Assembly: GCA_030746455.1 (NCBI GenBank)
Contig: JASLMQ010000876.1
Location: 1 to 8,524 of the forward strand
DNA: 8,524 bases
Direction of reading: 5' to 3'
Source: Candidatus Latescibacterota bacterium
Lineage (GTDB): Bacteria > Latescibacterota > UBA2968 > GCA-2709665
The position numbers and the translations under genes were made by a program. A model generated the notes under the pieces. The model was not told the origin of the DNA, did no database searches, and saw nothing but the letters and a program-made list of their open reading frames with translations. Every line of letters starts with the position of its first letter. The first letter of the stretch is position 1. Below are positions 4,939 through 8,524 of this stretch, one piece after another.

Positions 4939-5255
4939 CCTAAGCGACTCGGGGCCTGCGAGTTGCGACTCAGAACGCTGCCCGCTTGCGTTCGTTCTCC
5001 CGGCAAACTACCTTTCGCCGAGCCAGACCGTTGTCATTGAAGCCCGGGCCCTCAACACGCCCTTCTGCGCCCCTTCCCCTGGACCGCCCCCCCTGGGACG
5101 CGTTTCCCCTTCCCTTCGCCTGGCCGCGGGGCTATCTTACCAATGTCAAGGAGTTCTCCGAGGCGGCTGTCATGCTCAGGAACCTCCGGGATTACCCACC
5201 GAACAAGCCCTTACACCGGACCGCGTCAGCTGGACGCAAAGCGACGGGGCCGTGA

Positions 5256-5287
5256 GGACGAAGCGCACGGAAAACACGGAGGACACG
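5256..5287 (+). repeat. Degenerate period-9 intergenic repeat, copy 4, overlapping the ROK ribosome binding site
   Basis: The plus strand reads ACGAAGCGC, ACGGAAAAC, ACGGAGGAC, ACG in tandem, period 9. The third unit contains GGAGG, placed 8 nt before the ATG of the ROK gene, and it is the only Shine-Dalgarno match there. Confidence 0.6.
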
Positions 5288-5290
5288 CCG

Positions 5291-6274
5291 ATGTCTGAAT
5301 CGTCTCGGGACAAGCGTTGTGTGGTCGGTGTCGATCTTGGTGGGACGAAGATCCTTGCGGCCGTTGTGGATCCCGGCTACTCCGTTCTTGCTCGAAGCAA
5401 GGCGCCCACGGACGCCGGCAAGGGAACGGAGGCGGTGGTGGACCGGATTGCGGAGAGCATCCAGGAGGCCGTGAAGGAGGCGGGCAAGACGCCTGCGTCC
5501 ATCGCAGCGATCGGCATCGGCGCGCCGGGGCCGCTTGATCCGGATACCGGTGTGGTGACATTCGCCCCAAATCTAGGGTGGCACGACGTGCCCCTGAAGG
5601 CCATGCTCGAATCGAGGCTTTCTGTCCCAACCGTTGTGGAGAACGACGTGAACGTGGGTACCCTGGGCGAGCACAGGCTGGGGGCGGGACGAGGCGTCAG
5701 CGACATGATCGGCGTCTTCGTGGGCACCGGAATCGGCGGGGGGGTCATCCTGGGCGGGGAGCTCCACCGGGGCTACAACCGTTCGGCAGGCGAGGTCGGA
5801 CACATGGTAGTCAAGGAAGGTGGCCCCCGGTGCGGGTGCGGCAACCCCGGGTGCTGGGAAGCCCTGGCGAGTCGGCCCGCCATCGCCCGGCGGATTACGA
5901 AGGCCATCCGGAAGGGAGAGAAGAGCGCGGTCAAGAAGATGGTCGGCAAGGATCCATCCAAGATCAAGAGCGGGGTGTTGAGGCGAGCGCTGGAGGCGGG
6001 GGACAGCCTGGTGAAGCGGGAGGTGAAGCGCGAAGCCCGGTACCTGGGCCTCGGGGTGGCCAACCTGCTCAACCTGTTCAGCCCTCAGATGGTGGTCCTG
6101 GGGGGCGGCGTTGTGGAGGCGCTGGGAGAGCAGCTGCTGAAGGGTGTGCGCAAGCATACCAGAGAGTACGCTCTGGACCATGCGATGCAGAACGTCGAAA
6201 TCGTGCCGGCGGCATTGGGTGACGATGCCGTGATCCTGGGGTGCGCGGCGCTGGCGCAGGCCCGTCTGGCCTGA
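5291..6274 (+). CDS. ROK-family sugar kinase (glucokinase-like)
   Basis: A 327-aa cytoplasmic kinase that probably phosphorylates glucose or a related hexose or N-acyl hexosamine with ATP. The phosphate-1 motif DLGGTK is at 15-20, GAPGPLD at 78-84, and the catalytic-base motif END at 117-119 (Asp119). The nucleotide-binding GTGIGGG is at 145-151. EVGH (168-171) provides the zinc-ligand His, the ROK zinc motif CGCGNPGC is at 181-188, followed by E190. A second glycine loop is VVLGGGV (268-274). There is no N-terminal winged helix, so it is a kinase and not a ROK repressor. The ATG at 5291 is preferred because GGAGG lies 8 nt upstream and the homologous N-terminus begins here. It stands alone: divergent from the ceramidase-like gene and convergent with the helicase gene. 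The exact sugar cannot be read. Confidence 0.93.
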   Translation: MSESSRDKRCVVGVDLGGTKILAAVVDPGYSVLARSKAPTDAGKGTEAVVDRIAESIQEAVKEAGKTPASIAAIGIGAPGPLDPDTGVVTFAPNLGWHDVPLKAMLESRLSVPTVVENDVNVGTLGEHRLGAGRGVSDMIGVFVGTGIGGGVILGGELHRGYNRSAGEVGHMVVKEGGPRCGCGNPGCWEALASRPAIARRITKAIRKGEKSAVKKMVGKDPSKIKSGVLRRALEAGDSLVKREVKREARYLGLGVANLLNLFSPQMVVLGGGVVEALGEQLLKGVRKHTREYALDHAMQNVEIVPAALGDDAVILGCAALAQARLA

Positions 6275-6382
6275 GATGCCGCGCCGCGGCCGCGACGCAC
6301 CCGGTCGTCGGCCTACTCGGGCACCGCCGTCCGGGATGTCTCGATCGTCTTCCTTCCACTGAGGGCCATCTCGCGCCGATTT
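6275..6382. other. Convergent intergenic gap between ROK and helicase genes
   Basis: A 108-nt gap between two converging genes. It contains the 10-nt palindrome CGCGGCCGCG (about 6285-6295) but no hairpin followed by a U-tract on either strand, so I cannot call an intrinsic terminator. Confidence 0.4.
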
Positions 6383-8524
6383 CTATCCCCTCCCCTTCCC
6401 CTTCATCCTGCGTCTTGCCCGGGCGGCCACCGAGTCTTCGGTCACGGCCGACCCGGTTCCCTTCTTCTGGATCTCCGTCCCCTCCTCGGACCGTTCACCC
6501 TCAGCCTGTCCTCCTTGCTCCGCTTCCTGCCGTGTCTCACCAAGCCCTTCCTCCTCTGCCCCCTTCTTCGTTCCGCCTCTCGCAATCGCCGTCAGCCGCT
6601 TCTCCAGCGACTTCGCCTGTCCACTCTCCTGTCCCCGGTCTCCAGCCCCATCCCTCATCCTCCCCCGCACCCGCTCGTCGATCCGCTTGTGCAGCGATCG
6701 GTCGAGCCCGCGCTTGCGCTCCGATCTGCGCTGGGCGTCCGGCACCCCCAGCGCGGCATCCCGCTCTCGGTCCGGGTATTCCGTCGCGATCTCCGGCTCC
6801 GGCCGAATCGGGTGGAAGACCTGCGGCTCTCCCATTCGCTCCAGTCGCCGCCGCAGGGCCTGCTCGAGCCGCGCCTCGTCCTCGGGTCTTCCGAGCTCCC
6901 CGACTGAGCTATCCGACGCTGCCAGGGCTTCTCCATCCCCCAGCAGCCCCTCCAGGATCATGATCGCCGAGAGCTTGCTCGGGATCGACGCCTCACCCCG
7001 CTCCACGTTCCACGTCGTGTATTGCCGCAGCGGCTTGCCCACGCAGCACGGGCACCCGTCCCGGCAGGGGCAGGCGCGGATCGTCTCCAGCACGCCGGGC
7101 AGGATTCGGTGGAGCTGATCGTAGGCCTTCTCGGTAAACCCCAGGCCGTGGGGGAATCGCTCGTACACGAACGTGGTATGCCAGGGCGAGTTGGCGCTGC
7201 CCACCGTGTGCGAGAAATCCAGCGTATCGCATGTAATGAACAGCGGCAGGATCATTCGCGTCGCGTAGCCGATCCCGCGCAGCCCGCTGTGCGGATCCAG
7301 GCCTGCGTCGCGCACCCGCGTCATCAGATCCTCGGGCGGCACCACCCAGAAGGCCATCGTCTCCAGCACCATCGTGGGCAGGTCCAGGTCGTGCTGCGAG
7401 ATGGGATCCAGCGAGTAGAAGTCGATCTTCTCGTAGCCGCCGTTCCGGAAGTAGGCCGTCACCTCGCCCCAGTAGGCCGTGCCCGTTCCGAACGGCTTTT
7501 CGCGAAGCCGGTTGTCGATGTGGTGGATGTCCGTGCCCCCCATCGGCTGCGTGTAGTAGTCCACCGCCTCCTTCTTCACCGTGGCGATGTTCCGTTCCAG
7601 GTCCAGGTCCAGCACCCGGTGGGTGTCTCCCATGTGCATGTAGATCGCTTCGGGGTGCAGGATCGGTTCCGCATCGAACTGGTTCACCTGGCCCAGGACC
7701 TCGCCCGTCTCCACGTCCTGGATCATCACGTTCACATCGGCATAGCCCCGAAGCGTCACCTCGTGCTGTGGGATCTCCGATGCCGAGTGGTACCATCGCC
7801 CCTTGATAAGCTTCAGCTTCAGGTTCTCCTCCAGGATCCGCAGGGCCACCTCCGCGTACGGTCCGAAACTGGGTATCTCCATCTCCGCTAGCGGCATCTC
7901 CTGTGCCGCGCACCGCACGTGGCCGGTTGCCACAAACGGGTTCTCCGGATCGATCACGGCCTCTTCCACAGGGCGCTCGAAGATGTACTCCGGGTGCGCC
8001 ATCACATACTGGTTCACCCCCGTGTCCAGCCCCACCATGAACACCAGCGAATCGTCCGACTGCCGCCCGGCACGGCCCGCCTGCTGATAGAACGACGCGA
8101 GCTTTCCCGGATAGCCGACCAGGATGCACGCCTCCAGGCTGCCCACATCGATCCCCAGCTCCAGCGCCGCGGTCGTGCTCACCCCCAGCAGCTCGCCGCT
8201 GAACAGCCGCGCCTCGATCGCCCGCCTGTCCTCCGGCAGGTATCCCGCGCGGTAGGGCGTCACCTTCTCCGCCAGTCCCGGCGCCGTCTTCCCCAGCGTC
8301 TCGGTGACATAGCGGTGGATCATTTCCGACGTCACCTTCGCCTTGGAGAACGTGATCGTCGGCACCCGCTTCTCGATCAGGCGCGCCATCAGCTCGTGCG
8401 CCTCCACGTTCGCGCTGCGGCGCGAACGCCACTTGCCCTTCCGAACGCGCGGCGGATTCCAGAACACATAGGTCTTGCGTCCCCGCGGGCTGCCGTCCCG
8501 GTCGACGAGGTGGAACTCGCGGCC
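6383..8524 (-). CDS. DEAD/DEAH-type helicase with DUF1998 zinc domain (MrfA-like), C-terminal part; continues past window
   Basis: The frame stays open through the right edge, so 713 C-terminal residues are seen and the ATP-binding RecA1 half (Walker A and B) is outside. Numbering from the GTG codon at 8465-8467: helicase motif IV TITFSKAK (37-44), motif V STTAALELGIDVG (97-109) and motif VI YQQAGRAGRQ (127-136) define RecA2. The DUF1998/MZB-type domain follows. FPHGLGFTEKAY (438-449) precedes the cysteine cluster ACPCRDGCPCC (465-475), the hallmark four-Cys metal site of MrfA/Hrq1-type helicases that act in DNA repair. After about 510 the chain becomes a highly charged K/R/E/G-rich tail of some 180 residues, unusual for the family and probably disordered. 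That GTG is not the true start. Role in DNA-damage processing is inferred from the family. Confidence 0.9.
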   Translation of the reverse strand, partial: GREFHLVDRDGSPRGRKTYVFWNPPRVRKGKWRSRRSANVEAHELMARLIEKRVPTITFSKAKVTSEMIHRYVTETLGKTAPGLAEKVTPYRAGYLPEDRRAIEARLFSGELLGVSTTAALELGIDVGSLEACILVGYPGKLASFYQQAGRAGRQSDDSLVFMVGLDTGVNQYVMAHPEYIFERPVEEAVIDPENPFVATGHVRCAAQEMPLAEMEIPSFGPYAEVALRILEENLKLKLIKGRWYHSASEIPQHEVTLRGYADVNVMIQDVETGEVLGQVNQFDAEPILHPEAIYMHMGDTHRVLDLDLERNIATVKKEAVDYYTQPMGGTDIHHIDNRLREKPFGTGTAYWGEVTAYFRNGGYEKIDFYSLDPISQHDLDLPTMVLETMAFWVVPPEDLMTRVRDAGLDPHSGLRGIGYATRMILPLFITCDTLDFSHTVGSANSPWHTTFVYERFPHGLGFTEKAYDQLHRILPGVLETIRACPCRDGCPCCVGKPLRQYTTWNVERGEASIPSKLSAIMILEGLLGDGEALAASDSSVGELGRPEDEARLEQALRRRLERMGEPQVFHPIRPEPEIATEYPDRERDAALGVPDAQRRSERKRGLDRSLHKRIDERVRGRMRDGAGDRGQESGQAKSLEKRLTAIARGGTKKGAEEEGLGETRQEAEQGGQAEGERSEEGTEIQKKGTGSAVTEDSVAARARRRMKGKGRG

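Larger units (their letters stand above)
4826..5290. other. Divergent intergenic region between ceramidase-like and ROK kinase genes
   Basis: This 465-nt gap has no convincing gene. The reading frame of the ROK gene stays open to about 4934, but that extension has no ribosome binding site and resembles no ROK N-terminus. It holds a minus-strand promoter candidate (4873-4901), a perfect palindromic hairpin (4920-4938), the direct repeat GCGACTC about 21 nt apart (4945-4972), an attC-like fragment near 5197-5225, and degenerate repeat copy 4 (5256-5287). For ROK, GCTATCTT at 5131-5138 resembles the aspS -10 region (GGCTATCTT), but its -35 (about TTCCCT, 5110-5115) is poor. Confidence 0.5.

Noticed and set aside
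4934..5290. N-terminal extension of the ROK kinase (frame open to 4934)
   Set aside because: The extension is Pro-rich noise, includes the repeat, and has no ribosome binding site. ROK homology and a Shine-Dalgarno place the start at 5291.
6241..8087. Plus-strand and alternative-frame readings across the helicase gene
   Set aside because: They are Pro/Ser/Arg-rich or Gly-rich GC shadows. The minus-strand frame carries helicase motifs and the Cys cluster.
1..8524. tRNA, rRNA, CRISPR array or insertion sequence
   Set aside because: I found no cloverleaf with a GGTTCRA-type arm, no regularly spaced identical repeats and no transposase-like frame.

Overview
This is a GC-rich bacterial chromosomal window with strong Shine-Dalgarno sites, compact genes, an archaeal/eukaryotic-type aspartyl-tRNA synthetase (AspS2 type), a ROK sugar kinase, a ceramidase-family protein and a DUF1998-type helicase. 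I cannot assign a phylum from sequence alone. The gene mix and the degenerate intergenic repeats suit an uncultured, environmental Gram-negative-like lineage, but that is inference.

Layout from left to right. Positions 1-331 are non-coding, downstream of aspS, and hold one degenerate repeat. aspS (332-1651, minus) is preceded by a leader of about 525 nt, which is the most interesting part of the window. Reading leftward on the minus strand, the leader has a near-consensus sigma-70 promoter (2183-2211), a 44-codon leader peptide with an Asp-Asp-Asp run (2007-2141), and a strong hairpin with a U-rich tail (1943-1983). It then repeats the arrangement: a second leader peptide (1745-1915) with an Asn/Asp-rich run, a second terminator-like hairpin (1675-1712), and then the aspS ribosome binding site. 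Both peptides share V-R-P-D, then Asn/Asp codons, then an Arg run, then stop. Both modules carry small helices at equivalent places. I read this as a tandem ribosome-mediated transcription attenuator that senses charged tRNA-Asp and, in the second module, tRNA-Asn as well. It controls an AspRS of the class that often aspartylates both tRNAs.

Further right on the minus strand come a two-gene unit (GNAT acetyltransferase 2854-3330, then a Cys-rich DUF3795 protein 2367-2825) and a ceramidase-superfamily protein (3497-4825). A plus-strand ROK kinase (5291-6274) is divergent from the ceramidase-like gene and convergent with a large DUF1998-type helicase (6383 to beyond 8524, minus), whose N-terminal half lies outside the window.

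Each of the four sizeable non-coding gaps outside the attenuator holds one copy of a degenerate 9-10 nt periodic repeat. The copy before the ROK gene supplies that gene's Shine-Dalgarno sequence. No tRNA, rRNA, CRISPR array or intact mobile element is visible.
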